Below, in pieces: positions 35,505 to 43,697 of a stretch of 64,000 nt of DNA. Each line of letters opens with the position of its first letter. Positions within the stretch are counted from its first letter, which is position 1. Location of the stretch: contig DATASX010000036.1 in NCBI GenBank assembly GCA_036269075.1, positions 1 to 64,000 on the forward strand, in the 5' to 3' direction. The notes beneath the pieces are model-generated. The model worked only from the letters and a program-made list of their open reading frames with translations. It did no database searches and was not told the DNA's origin. The DNA is from Sporichthyaceae bacterium. GTDB taxonomy: Bacteria > Actinomycetota > Actinomycetes > Sporichthyales > Sporichthyaceae. Position numbers and translations under genes: made by a program.

Positions 35505-36697
35505 CGCCACACCTCCGCAAGTCCCAACACCCTGTCGGCGATCGTGTTTCGTTGGATCTCGGCGGTACCTGCGCCGATCGTGCTGGCCCGGGTCCGCAGG
35601 AACCCGCGCAGCCAGGCCCCGTCGTGCTTCCCGCCCGCGGTGAGGTGCTCGTCGGCGGGCGCCAGTGCGCCCTGCGCGCCGAGCAGATCCGTGGCGAGTT
35701 CGTGCAGGCCCTGCTCGAAAAGTGCGTGCTGCAGGCGGATCACCGAGGCCAGCGGTCCCGGCTCGCCGCCCTCGAGAACTCGGGCGAGCACACGCTGCCC
35801 GCTCCACTCGAGCAACCGGGCACCGGTGACGGCGCGGGCCAGGGCGTCGCGGTCGTAGGCGTCCACGGTGCGGCCCCGGCGCCGGGCCAGTTCCAGCAGG
35901 TCGCCGGTCACCCGTCGATACCGCATGCCGGACGAGGCCAGCGAGGTGGACCGCTCGTGACCGAGCGTGGCCCGGGCCACGGCCCAGCCGGTGTTCTCCG
36001 CCCCGATCCGGTCGGTGGCAGGGACGACGACGTCGTCGAGTTCCACCTCGGCGAAATGCGCCCCCCCGGTCATGTCGCGCAGCGGCCGCGCGGTCACGCC
36101 AGGGGCATGCATGTCCACCACCAGCGCGGTGATACCCGCCGCGCCCGACCCGGCCGGCCCGGTGCGCGCCAAGCAGAGCATCCAGTCCGCGAAGTGCGCG
36201 CCCGAGGTCCACACCTTGCGCCCGGTCAGCCGGTAGTCCGAGCCGTCCGGGACCGCGCGGGTACGCAACGACGCGAGGTCGGATCCGGCGTCCGGCTCGG
36301 AGAAGCCTTGGCACCACAGTTCGTCGGCGCGGATCAACGGACCCATGAACCGCTCGAGTTGCGGCGCCGTGCCGTACCCGAGCAGCGCCGGGCCGACGAT
36401 GCCACCGATCCGCGACGGCGCTACCGGCGTGCGAGCCACGGCCAACTCCCGGTGGTGCACGGCCTGCAGCCGCAGCGGCAGTCCCATCCCGCCCCAGCGT
36501 CGTGGCCAACCCGGCGCAGCCCAACCGTGCTCGGCCAGGGTTGCCTGCCAGGCCTTCTGGAACACCAGCCGTTCCGCGGCCGCCAAAGGGGATGTGCTCC
36601 GCGGGGTGCGGCCGGGGTGGTGCTCGGCGAGGAACTCGCGCAGTTGCAGGGCCAATTCGCTCGCGGAAAGGCCGCTGCGGTCGGGGTTCGAACTCAT
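35501..36697 (-). CDS. Acyl-CoA dehydrogenase (partner-subunit type)
   Basis: 398 aa, ATG start. It has the FSEPDAGSDLASLRTRA motif near residue 145, LTGRKVWTSGAHFADW, and the C-terminal TIGAGTAEIQRNTIADRVLGL. Together with the overlapping downstream ACAD it fits the ChsE1/ChsE2-type arrangement of cholesterol side-chain dehydrogenases; heterotetramer formation is inferred. A 73-bp gap separates it from the P450 gene upstream, without a clear promoter. Confidence 0.9.
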   Translation of the reverse strand: MSSNPDRSGLSASELALQLREFLAEHHPGRTPRSTSPLAAAERLVFQKAWQATLAEHGWAAPGWPRRWGGMGLPLRLQAVHHRELAVARTPVAPSRIGGIVGPALLGYGTAPQLERFMGPLIRADELWCQGFSEPDAGSDLASLRTRAVPDGSDYRLTGRKVWTSGAHFADWMLCLARTGPAGSGAAGITALVVDMHAPGVTARPLRDMTGGAHFAEVELDDVVVPATDRIGAENTGWAVARATLGHERSTSLASSGMRYRRVTGDLLELARRRGRTVDAYDRDALARAVTGARLLEWSGQRVLARVLEGGEPGPLASVIRLQHALFEQGLHELATDLLGAQGALAPADEHLTAGGKHDGAWLRGFLRTRASTIGAGTAEIQRNTIADRVLGLAEVWR

Positions 36698-36770
36698 GCC
36701 GCCGCCTCGTTCCTCGGCGACGGCATGAGGCACGTCCGGGCTGTGCTCATTGATTCGCTCGCAAGCTCGC

Positions 36771-37964
36771 TCATGCCTGCCAGACCAGCGGGAGTCGGTC
36801 GAGCCCCATCGCGCCGCCGGCGTGCACGGTGATGCAGCCGCCCGGGGCAATCTCGTAGTTGGGGATTCGTGCGTGCCAGAGCCGCAGCGCGGTGGTGATC
36901 TCGTCGCGGGCCAGGTGCGACCCCGCGCACCGGTGCGGCCCGGCGCCGAACGCCAGGTGCCGGTTGGCGGTGCGGTCGAAGCGCACCCGTGCCTCGTCCG
37001 GGAACTCCGCGGGGTCCTGGGCGGCCAGGGCCGTCGAGAGCAGGATCCGTTCGCCCTTACGCATCAGCACTCCGGCGAACTCGACGTCCTCGGTGAGCGT
37101 GCGCGCCGGGTTGATGAACGAGTGCACCCGCAGCAGTTCCTCCACCGCGCCGGGCAGGATCGCCGGGTCGGCCGTCAATTGCCTGCGATGGTCGGGGTTC
37201 TGGGCCAGGAACCGGAAGCACCACGCCAAGGCCGCGGTGACGGTGTCCAGCCCGGCGACGAACAACAGGAAGCAGAGGTTCTGCACCTCTTCGGCGGAGA
37301 CCGGCCGGCCGTCGATCTCGCTGCCCAGCAATGCGGAGACCACATCGTCGCGGGGCTGCTCGCGCCGCGCCGCAATGAGTCCGCGCAGGTAGTCGTTGAT
37401 CTCGAGGCCGGCCACGCGGCGCGCCTCGGGCTTGTCCTGACTGTGCAGCAGTTTGCTGTTCCAAGCGACGAATCGGGGTGCCTCGGCCGCGGGCAGGCCG
37501 AGGATGTTCGTGAAGATCCGGCTCGGGAACGGCTCGGCGAACTCGCGCACGAACTCAGCGCCGCCGCGGTCGGCGAGGCCGTCGATCAGGTCCGCGCAGG
37601 TCTCGGAGATCGCCGCGGTGCGTGCGGTGACCGCCTTCGGCGCGAACAGCGGCGCTATCACCCGGCGGTAGGCGGTGTGCTCCGGCGGGTCCAGCTCGAG
37701 CGGGGCCAGCTTCTCCTTTCGGGAGACGTGGGCCGGGATGCCGGTGGCGGAGCTGGAGAACAACTCCGGCTGCTGCAGCGCCGTGCGGATGTCCTGCGCC
37801 CGGGTCAGGATCCAGTAACCGCCGTGGTTCGGGCTCCACAGCGCCCGTTGGTCGCGCAGCGCCCGGAACGCGGCGAACGGGTCGGCGAGGAACTCGGCGC
37901 CGAACACGTGGTCGACGTCGCGAACCAGTTCGGCCGGGACGTGATCGGGGCGCGTGCTCGTCAC
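36771..37964 (-). CDS. Cytochrome P450
   Basis: 397 aa, GTG overlapping the upstream stop (GTGA). I-helix AGLDTVTAAL near residue 243, ExxR in EELLRVHS near 281, and heme Cys in FGAGPHRCAGSHLAR near 345. Class I bacterial P450 that hydroxylates a hydrophobic substrate using NAD(P)H via ferredoxin; a matching 3Fe-4S ferredoxin is encoded at 40206. The CYP family cannot be assigned without a search. No ferredoxin reductase is in the window. Confidence 0.93.
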   Translation of the reverse strand: MTSTRPDHVPAELVRDVDHVFGAEFLADPFAAFRALRDQRALWSPNHGGYWILTRAQDIRTALQQPELFSSSATGIPAHVSRKEKLAPLELDPPEHTAYRRVIAPLFAPKAVTARTAAISETCADLIDGLADRGGAEFVREFAEPFPSRIFTNILGLPAAEAPRFVAWNSKLLHSQDKPEARRVAGLEINDYLRGLIAARREQPRDDVVSALLGSEIDGRPVSAEEVQNLCFLLFVAGLDTVTAALAWCFRFLAQNPDHRRQLTADPAILPGAVEELLRVHSFINPARTLTEDVEFAGVLMRKGERILLSTALAAQDPAEFPDEARVRFDRTANRHLAFGAGPHRCAGSHLARDEITTALRLWHARIPNYEIAPGGCITVHAGGAMGLDRLPLVWQA

Positions 37965-38191
37965 GTCGGCTCCCCGTAGAGCGGTCGGCGGGCGCCCTGC
38001 GCCACGCGTTCCTTCGCCTTGTGCAGCAGGCCGAGCCGGTTCTGCGCCGCGGCCCGCTCCGGGCCGTCGGGCAGCGTGGTCAGCCGGGACGTGGTGGCGA
38101 CGATCTCCGCGGTCAGGCGTTCGGTGGCCTCCTCGACGGTGAGCAGGTCGAGGTCGGACCAGTCCGAGGTGTTCGGGTCCGGCCGGGGCAT
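37961..38191 (-). CDS. Small conserved-looking protein between P450 and amidohydrolase genes
   Basis: 76 aa, ATG overlapping the amidohydrolase stop (TGATG) and its own stop overlapping the P450 start. A soluble, charged protein with two predicted helices: LLTVEEATERLTAEIVATTSRL and ERAAAQNRLGLLHKAKERVA. No cofactor motif and no recognised domain. The tight coupling on both sides suggests that it is expressed and works with its neighbours, but its function is unknown. Confidence 0.65.
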   Translation of the reverse strand: MPRPDPNTSDWSDLDLLTVEEATERLTAEIVATTSRLTTLPDGPERAAAQNRLGLLHKAKERVAQGARRPLYGEPT

Positions 38192-39336
38192 CAGACCGCC
38201 CGCGGGAAGTTGAACAGCTCGCGACTGTTCCACTCGACCATCCGGTGCACCTCGTCGTCGGGGATCTCGGCGAAGACCTCGATGGCCCGCTTCCGGCTGT
38301 TCGGCCAGTTCGAGTCCGAGTGCGGGTAGTCGCACTCCCAGGTGATCCGGTCGACGCCGATCTCGTGACGGCTGCTCAGCCCGTGCACGTCGTCGATGAA
38401 GCAACCCCAGATGTTCCGCCGGAACAGCTCCGAGGGCGGGACCTCGCGGTTGACGTTCTGGTACCAGCGGTGTCGCTCCCAGACGTAGTCGGCGCGCTCC
38501 AGGATGTACGGGAGCCAGCCGATACCACCCTCAGCCAGCGAGACCTTCAACCGGGGGAACTTGTGGAACACCGGCGAGAACATCAAGTCGGTGGCCGCGA
38601 ACATCGAATTGCAGCCGAACAGGGTGATCGTGACCGCGAACGGTGCCTCGGGCGCGGTGGTCGGCGCCTGGCCGGAGGTGCCGAAGTGCAGGCACAGCGG
38701 TAGCCCCGCCTCCTGCGCGGCGGCGAACACCGGGTCCCAGTGGTCGGTGTGGAACGAGGGCAGGCCGAGTGGCACCGGGTTCTCGGTGAACGAGATCGCC
38801 TTGACGCCCTTGGCCGCGGTCCGTCGGATCTCCGCCACGGCGGCCGCCACGTCCCAGAGCGGCAGGATCGCGATCGGGATGAAGCGCTCCGGGGCCGCGG
38901 CGCACCACTCGTCGAGCATGAAGTCGTTCCAGGCCTGCACGCACAACAGAGCGAGCGCCTTGTCCTCCGCCTGCAGGAAGACGGTGCCGGCGAACCTTGG
39001 GAACGACGGAAAGCACAGCGCTGCCTGCACCCCGTCCAGGTCCATGTCGATGACACGGGCCTCGGGCTCGTAGCAGCCGGGGATCATGTCGGTGTAACGC
39101 ATCGGCTCGGTGCCGAACTGCTCCGGGGGCCGGCCCGCGACCGCGTTCAGCCCGATCTGCGGGTAGCGGCGGCCCTCGTACAACCAGACGTCGGTGCCGC
39201 CCCCGGGCCCGTCCTCGCGGACGATCCGGGGACCGGCCTCACGCAGCGCGGCGGGCAGGCGGTCCTGCCAGACACGCGGCGGCTCGACCAGATGGTCGTC
39301 GACCGAGATCAGCTGCATGTCGTCCCGCAGCGGCAT
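38191..39336 (-). CDS. Amidohydrolase family protein (amidohydrolase 2, ACMSD-like)
   Basis: 381 aa from ATG 39336, which has GAGGTGAG six bases upstream; GTG 39345 is less well placed. N-terminal metal motif SVDDHLVEPP (HxxP-type variant), then a TIM barrel with LCLHFGTSGQ, SLAEGGIGWLPYILERAD and a late ECDYPHSDSNWPNS, the metal/catalytic Asp-His segment. Members are decarboxylases, hydratases or C-C hydrolases. Frequently found in actinobacterial steroid and aromatic clusters. First gene of the P450 run; operator copy C is upstream. Confidence 0.88.
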   Translation of the reverse strand: MPLRDDMQLISVDDHLVEPPRVWQDRLPAALREAGPRIVREDGPGGGTDVWLYEGRRYPQIGLNAVAGRPPEQFGTEPMRYTDMIPGCYEPEARVIDMDLDGVQAALCFPSFPRFAGTVFLQAEDKALALLCVQAWNDFMLDEWCAAAPERFIPIAILPLWDVAAAVAEIRRTAAKGVKAISFTENPVPLGLPSFHTDHWDPVFAAAQEAGLPLCLHFGTSGQAPTTAPEAPFAVTITLFGCNSMFAATDLMFSPVFHKFPRLKVSLAEGGIGWLPYILERADYVWERHRWYQNVNREVPPSELFRRNIWGCFIDDVHGLSSRHEIGVDRITWECDYPHSDSNWPNSRKRAIEVFAEIPDDEVHRMVEWNSRELFNFPRAV

Positions 39337-39375
39337 TCGGCTCACCTCGCGATTGCTCTGGTCGCTCTGGTCGCT

Positions 39376-39397
39376 TTATCTTATAACGAATTCTTCG
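39376..39397. promoter_or_regulatory. Shared operator-like element, copy C
   Basis: TTATCTTATAACGAATTCTTCG in the divergent gap between the amidohydrolase and SDR genes. It matches the shared core as TTATAACGAATTCTT. It also forms the small inverted repeat ACGAA-TTC-TTCGT (39386-39398). The least conserved of the six copies. Confidence 0.45.
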
Positions 39398-39418
39398 TCC
39401 GGCAAGACGGGAACAGGC

Positions 39419-40195
39419 ATGGACGACCCAGTTGCGGGCCCTCGGGTGGCGTTGGTAACCGGCGGCGCGTCCGGTCTGGGCCGCGCCGCCGCGACCGCGC
39501 TGGCCGATCGTGGCCGACACGTGGTGATCGTGGACCGCACCGAATCGGGTGCGGCGGTGGCCGTGGAGCTGAAGGGCACGTTCGTTCACGCAGACGTGAC
39601 CGACCCGGCCGAGATGACCGCGGCGGTGGATGCGGCGCTGGCGCACGGCGAACTGCGCGAGGCGGTGCACTGCGCGGGCGGCGGGTCGAGTCGGCGCACG
39701 ATCGGCCGCGACGGCTCGTACTCCTCCGCCCATCCGCTCGACGAGTTCGCGCGGATCGTCGCGTTGAACATCGTTGGCACGTTCAACTGCGTGCGCCTGG
39801 CCGCGACCGCGATGTCGCGCAACGCGCCCGACGCCGACGGTTGCCGCGGCGCGGTCGTCACCACGGCCAGCGTGGCCGCGTTCGACGGGCAGATCGGGCA
39901 GGCGGCCTACGCGGCCGGGAAGGCAGGCATCGTCGGAATGACGCTGCCGTTGGCCCGTGACCTGGCCGCGGCCGGGATCCGCGTCAACACCATCGCGCCC
40001 GGCACGTTCGAGACCCCACCGATGCTCGCCGTACCCGCGGAACTGCGGGACTCGTTGGGTGCGAGCGTCCCGTTCCCGAAGCGGTTGGGGAACCCTGCCG
40101 AGTTCGCGTCGCTGGCGTTGGAGATGCTCACCAACGCCTACCTGAACGGCGAGACCGTCCGCCTCGACGGCGCGATCCGGATGGCCCCGAAGTGA
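39419..40195 (+). CDS. SDR family oxidoreductase (3-hydroxyacyl-CoA dehydrogenase type)
   Basis: 258 aa, ATG start. TGGASGLGRAAA near residue 14, acidic VDRTES for NAD preference, NIVGTFN, catalytic TASVAAF...AYAAGK, and a C-terminal FETPPMLAVPAELRDSLGASVPFPKRLGNPAEFASL typical of HSD17B10/type-2 3-hydroxyacyl-CoA dehydrogenases. It likely carries out the third step of beta-oxidation. Followed 10 bp later by the ferredoxin gene. Confidence 0.9.
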   Translation: MDDPVAGPRVALVTGGASGLGRAAATALADRGRHVVIVDRTESGAAVAVELKGTFVHADVTDPAEMTAAVDAALAHGELREAVHCAGGGSSRRTIGRDGSYSSAHPLDEFARIVALNIVGTFNCVRLAATAMSRNAPDADGCRGAVVTTASVAAFDGQIGQAAYAAGKAGIVGMTLPLARDLAAAGIRVNTIAPGTFETPPMLAVPAELRDSLGASVPFPKRLGNPAEFASLALEMLTNAYLNGETVRLDGAIRMAPK

Positions 40196-40205
40196 GGAGT
40201 CTGCC

Positions 40206-40400
40206 GTGCGGGTGAAGGTGAACCGGGCGGCCTGCCAGGGGAACGCGCGTTGCTTCTCGGTGGCGCCGGAGGTTTACACCCTGGACGACGACGGCTACAA
40301 CGTCGGCGGCGAGTTCGAGGTCCCCGAGGAGTTGGCCGAGGCGGCGTTCCGCGGCGCCGGCGAGTGTCCCGAACGCGCGATCACGGTGTTCTTCGACTGA
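40206..40400 (+). CDS. 3Fe-4S ferredoxin
   Basis: 64 aa, GTG with GAGGAG upstream. Three cluster Cys are visible: C10 and C16 in ACQGNARCFSVAPEVY and C54 in GECPERAI; the fourth usual position is occupied by Asn (CxGNxxC), so a [3Fe-4S] cluster is expected. Small ferredoxins of this type donate electrons to class I P450s. The P450 at 36771 is in the divergent operon, so both are likely under control of element C. Confidence 0.92.
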   Translation: MRVKVNRAACQGNARCFSVAPEVYTLDDDGYNVGGEFEVPEELAEAAFRGAGECPERAITVFFD

Positions 40401-40403
40401 ACC

Positions 40404-40433
40404 CCCTCGCCGATCATCGATGATCGGCGAGGG
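40404..40433. terminator. Bidirectional terminator-like perfect palindrome
   Basis: A 30-bp perfect palindrome with arms CCCTCGCCGATCATC and GATGATCGGCGAGGG, just after the ferredoxin stop and before the convergent ACAD stop. It has no T-tract on either side, so it may act as a hairpin rather than as a classical intrinsic terminator. Confidence 0.6.
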
Positions 40434-40468
40434 CTCTCTCATACGCGCAGCGGGCTCTCTCATACGCG
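40431..40468. repeat. 17-bp direct repeat duplicating the ACAD stop-codon region
   Basis: GGGCTCTCTCATACGCG occurs at 40431-40447 and 40452-40468. The second copy contains the end of the ACAD gene (last codons CGC GTA, then TGA on the minus strand). The first copy repeats this sequence beyond the stop. Confidence 0.7.
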
Positions 40469-41599
40469 GGGCAGGCCCAGGACGCGTTCTGCGACCAAGT
40501 CCTTCAGCACCTCGGTGGTGCCTGCCGCGATAGTCGAGCACCGGGTGAACAGCCAGCGCCAGGCGAGGTCCTCGCGCAGCCCGGCGACCGCGGCCGGTCC
40601 GCCGAGGTCCAGCGCGGTCTCGGCCAACGCGCGGTCGGTGATGCCCCAGGACAGCTTGATCAACGCCTGCAGTCCGGCCGTGTCCTCCCCCGCCTCGCCG
40701 CGGGCCAGCGTTGCCCGGCCCAACTGACCGAGCACCCGCGCCTCGACATAGCGACGCACCACCTCGTCGCGGTCCAACGGGGCCACTGTGCTTGTCTGAT
40801 TTGGGCCCGTGGCAGCGGCGATCCGCCGGGCCCGGTCCTCCAACGCCGCGGCCCTGGACAGCACGCCGGTCCGCTCGTGCACCAGCGTGCGCACCGTGAC
40901 GCCCCAACCGCCGTGCAGCGGGCCCATCAGCGCCGAGCGCGGGACCCGCACGTCGGTCAGGAAGACCTCGGCGAACTCCGAGTCGCCGGAGATCATCCGG
41001 ATCGGCCGCCGCTCGATGCCCGGGGTGTCCATCGGCATCAGCAGCACCGAGATCCCCTTGTGCTTGGGGACGTTCGGGTCGGTACGGGCCAGCAGCATGC
41101 AGTGCGTGGCGTGCATGCCGTGCGAGGTCCAGACCTTCTGCCCGTCGATCACGAAGCCGTCGGCGAATGCGTCCTCGTCCACCGCGTCCCCGCCGCGCGC
41201 CGGGCGGGCCCGCGTGCGCAGGCCGGCCAGGTCACTGCCGGCCTCCGGTTCGCTGAAGCCCTGGCACCAGATCTCGCTGCCGTCGAGGATCCGCGGCAGG
41301 CACGCCCGCTGCTCCGGGGTCCCGAACTCCATCAGTGCCGGGCCCACGTTGGCCAGCCCGAGCACACCCGCGGGCAGCGGCACCCCGGCCCCGGTGAACT
41401 CGACGTCGCAGGCGATCCGGTCGCCCACACCCAGGCCGCGCCCGCCGTGCTCGACCGGCCAACCGGGCGCGGCCCAGCCGACGGAGGCCAGCCAACGCTG
41501 GGCCTCCAATGCCTCCTCGAAGGTGGCGTCGTGACCGCGGCGCAGGTCGGCCGGCATGGTCGTCAGGGTGGTGCGCAGGTCCTCGGCAGGGGTCGGCAC
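40460..41599 (-). CDS. Acyl-CoA dehydrogenase
   Basis: 379 aa, GTG start. GFSEPEAGSDLAGLRTRA near residue 115, IDGQKVWTSHGMHATHCML, and a C-terminal TIAAGTTEVLKDLVAERVLGLP. Same type as the ACADs at 31715 and 35501, all lacking an adjacent small-type partner here except 35501. It stands alone, convergent to the ferredoxin gene and divergent from the GntR gene, with operator copy D in between. Confidence 0.92.
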   Translation of the reverse strand: MPTPAEDLRTTLTTMPADLRRGHDATFEEALEAQRWLASVGWAAPGWPVEHGGRGLGVGDRIACDVEFTGAGVPLPAGVLGLANVGPALMEFGTPEQRACLPRILDGSEIWCQGFSEPEAGSDLAGLRTRARPARGGDAVDEDAFADGFVIDGQKVWTSHGMHATHCMLLARTDPNVPKHKGISVLLMPMDTPGIERRPIRMISGDSEFAEVFLTDVRVPRSALMGPLHGGWGVTVRTLVHERTGVLSRAAALEDRARRIAAATGPNQTSTVAPLDRDEVVRRYVEARVLGQLGRATLARGEAGEDTAGLQALIKLSWGITDRALAETALDLGGPAAVAGLREDLAWRWLFTRCSTIAAGTTEVLKDLVAERVLGLPRV

Positions 41600-41610
41600 G
41601 GAAATAGCCT

Positions 41611-41633
41611 AATCCTGTTACGATTTATTTGGT
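41611..41633. promoter_or_regulatory. Shared operator-like element, copy D
   Basis: AATCCTGTTACGATTTATTT, between the ACAD start (41599) and the GntR start (41653). CGATTTATT ends 23 bp before the GntR GTG. The position before a regulator gene suggests autoregulation and points to that GntR as a candidate reader of the element. Confidence 0.6.
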
Positions 41634-41652
41634 CAATCCCCGAGGAGCGGCT

Positions 41653-42411
41653 GTGGCGACCCCCAAGCTCGAGGCCATCCGGCTGCCCAAGGCGGCCGAG
41701 ATCGTGGCCCGGACGCTGCGCCGCAAGATCGTCACCGGGGAGCTCGAGGCCGACGACCCGTTGCCGCCCGAGGACCAGCTGATGGCCGAGATGGGCGTCG
41801 CGCGCACCACGGTCCGGGAGGCGCTGCGCATCCTGGAGTCCGAGGGTCTCCTGGTCGTGCGCCGCGGGGCCGGTGGCGGAGCACGGATCCGGACGCCCGC
41901 CGTACCGATGGTCTCCCGCTACATCGGTCTCCTGCTGCAGTACGAGGGCGCGACGCTGGCCGACGTCCACCATGCGCGGGTGATGCTCGAGGCGCCGGCC
42001 GCCGGGCTGCTCGCCGAGCGTGGCACCCCGGAGATCGTCGCGGTCCTGCGCGGCGCGCTGGCCGAGGAGTCCGCCGCGACGGACGACCCTGCGCAGGCCA
42101 GCCGTGCGCACGGCCGCTTCCATCACCTGGTGGTGCAGCTGACCGGCTGCCTCACCTACGACGTGCTGACCTCGGTCGCCAACCGGATCATCCAGATTCA
42201 GGCCGACCGTTTCCTGGCCGCGCACGGCACCGAGGCCAGCACCCGGGAGGGCCTCGAGGTCGCGCACCGCGCGCATCGGAAACTCATCGACCTGATTGCC
42301 GCCCGCGACGTGGCCGGCGCCGAGGCGCTGTGGCGGCGGCACCTGGAGGCCGGCGACGCGCATCTGCTCTCGGCTCCCGGTGCCCGCTCCGTGCTCGACC
42401 TGATGGACTGA
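41653..42411 (+). CDS. GntR family regulator, FadR/FCD subfamily (second)
   Basis: 252 aa, GTG with GAGGAGCGG upstream. Winged HTH LPPEDQLMAEMGVARTTVREALRILESEGLLVVRRG, then FCD domain with metal-type residues in RAHGRFHHLVVQLTG and VAHRAHRKLIDLI. It shares length and motif pattern with the regulator at 25018. As the first gene of the run 41653-44881 and next to operator copy D, it is the prime candidate for a cluster regulator; the effector is unknown. Confidence 0.92.
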   Translation: MATPKLEAIRLPKAAEIVARTLRRKIVTGELEADDPLPPEDQLMAEMGVARTTVREALRILESEGLLVVRRGAGGGARIRTPAVPMVSRYIGLLLQYEGATLADVHHARVMLEAPAAGLLAERGTPEIVAVLRGALAEESAATDDPAQASRAHGRFHHLVVQLTGCLTYDVLTSVANRIIQIQADRFLAAHGTEASTREGLEVAHRAHRKLIDLIAARDVAGAEALWRRHLEAGDAHLLSAPGARSVLDLMD

Positions 42412-42414
42412 CAA

Positions 42415-43284
42415 GTGACGCAGTGTCAGGCCGGCCGGGTCGCGGGCAAGGTGGTGCTGATCACCGGTGGGGCCCGCGGCCAGGGCCGGGCCCACGCGGT
42501 CGCATTGGCCGCGGAGGGCGCCGATGTCGTCGTCACCGACCTGTGCGCCGACATCGCCTCCGCGCCCTACCCGATGGGCACTGCGGCTGAGTTGGCCGAG
42601 ACCGCCGAGCAGGTGGCCAAGCACGGCCACCGGGTGTTGACCCGGACCGCCGACGTGCGCGATCCCGCGGCCATGCGTGCGGTGACGGCCGAGGTTATCG
42701 CGGAGTTCGGCCGCCTGGACGTCCTGGTGGCCCAGGCCGGGATCGCCCCGCTGGGTTCCGACCGCGGCGTGCAGGCGATGCTCGACGCGGTCGACGTCGA
42801 CCTGGTCGGTGCGATCAACACGATCAATGCCGCGGTGCCCCACCTCGCCGAGGGAGCCTCGATCATCGCCACCGGGTCCCTCGCGGCGCTACGCCCCCGC
42901 AGCGGCGGCGGCGCCGGTGGGCCGGGCGCCGTCGGCTACAAGTACGCGAAGCTCGCGCTGGCCCAGTACGTCCACGAACTCGCGACCGTGCTGGCCCCGC
43001 AGCGGATCCGCGTGAACTGCGTGCACCCCACCAACGTCGACACCCCGATGCTGCAGAACTCCGGGATGTACAAGCTGTTCCGACCCGATCTCGACGACCC
43101 GAGCCGCGAGGACGCGGAGCAGGCCTTCCCGGTCATGCAGGCGATGCCGGTGCCTTACGTCGCGGTCGAGGACGTCAGCGCCGCGGTGCTCTACCTCGCC
43201 TCCGACGAGTCGCGCTACGTGACCGGCATGCAGTTGCGCATCGACGCCGGCGGCTACCTCAACGTCGCGGACTTCCGGCCCTGA
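42415..43284 (+). CDS. Mycofactocin-coupled SDR family oxidoreductase (second)
   Basis: 289 aa, GTG start three bases after the GntR stop. TGGARGQGRAHAV near residue 18, the family-specific VTDLCADIASAPYPMGTAAELAETA insertion, GYKYAK as YxxxK, and an extended C-terminal loop before TGMQLRIDAGGYLNV. Predicted alcohol dehydrogenase with bound NAD that uses mycofactocin as electron acceptor. Paralogous to the product of 30079. Confidence 0.9.
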   Translation: MTQCQAGRVAGKVVLITGGARGQGRAHAVALAAEGADVVVTDLCADIASAPYPMGTAAELAETAEQVAKHGHRVLTRTADVRDPAAMRAVTAEVIAEFGRLDVLVAQAGIAPLGSDRGVQAMLDAVDVDLVGAINTINAAVPHLAEGASIIATGSLAALRPRSGGGAGGPGAVGYKYAKLALAQYVHELATVLAPQRIRVNCVHPTNVDTPMLQNSGMYKLFRPDLDDPSREDAEQAFPVMQAMPVPYVAVEDVSAAVLYLASDESRYVTGMQLRIDAGGYLNVADFRP

Positions 43285-43697
43285 TGCGGGATCCCCTGCT
43301 GCACCGGCCCGCACCGTCGGACGACCCGTCGGGTCGCTTCTTCTGGCAGTCCGGGGAGGACGGCGTGCTGCGGTTTCTGCGCTGCACGGACTGCGGGTAC
43401 TGGCTGCACCCACCGTCGTCGCGTTGCCCACGATGCCTGTCCGCCGACGTTGCGCCGCAACCGGTGTCCGGCCAGGCCACCGTGCACACCTTCACCGTCA
43501 ACGTGCAGTCGTGGACGCCGGGCCAGGAGCCGTACGTCTACGCCGTCGTCGAGTTTCCGGAGCAGGACGGCCTTCGGCTGAGCACCAACGTGATCGGCTG
43601 CCCCGTCGACGAGGTGCACATCGGGCAGGCGGTACGGGTCACCTTCATCCACCGCAACGACGCCTACTACCCGGTGTTCGTGCCGGAGGTGTCGTGA
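43284..43697 (+). CDS. DUF35 OB-fold protein with zinc ribbon
   Basis: 137 aa, ATG overlapping the SDR stop (TGATG). Zn-ribbon cysteines in CTDCGYWLHPPSSRCPRC near residue 30, then an OB-fold with ATVHTFTVNVQSW and VYAVVEFPEQDGLRLSTNV. DUF35 proteins bind CoA ligands and act as obligate partners of thiolase-like aldolases or acyl-CoA hydratases in steroid catabolism (ChsH2-Ltp2). The next gene, overlapping by GTGA, is such a thiolase-like protein. Confidence 0.92.
   Translation: MRDPLLHRPAPSDDPSGRFFWQSGEDGVLRFLRCTDCGYWLHPPSSRCPRCLSADVAPQPVSGQATVHTFTVNVQSWTPGQEPYVYAVVEFPEQDGLRLSTNVIGCPVDEVHIGQAVRVTFIHRNDAYYPVFVPEVS

Noticed and set aside
36694-36930. Small minus-strand frame between the P450 and ACAD genes, with a SELASESMSTART-like peptide
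   Set aside because: It overlaps the P450 C-terminus in another frame, has no ribosome site and no conserved look.
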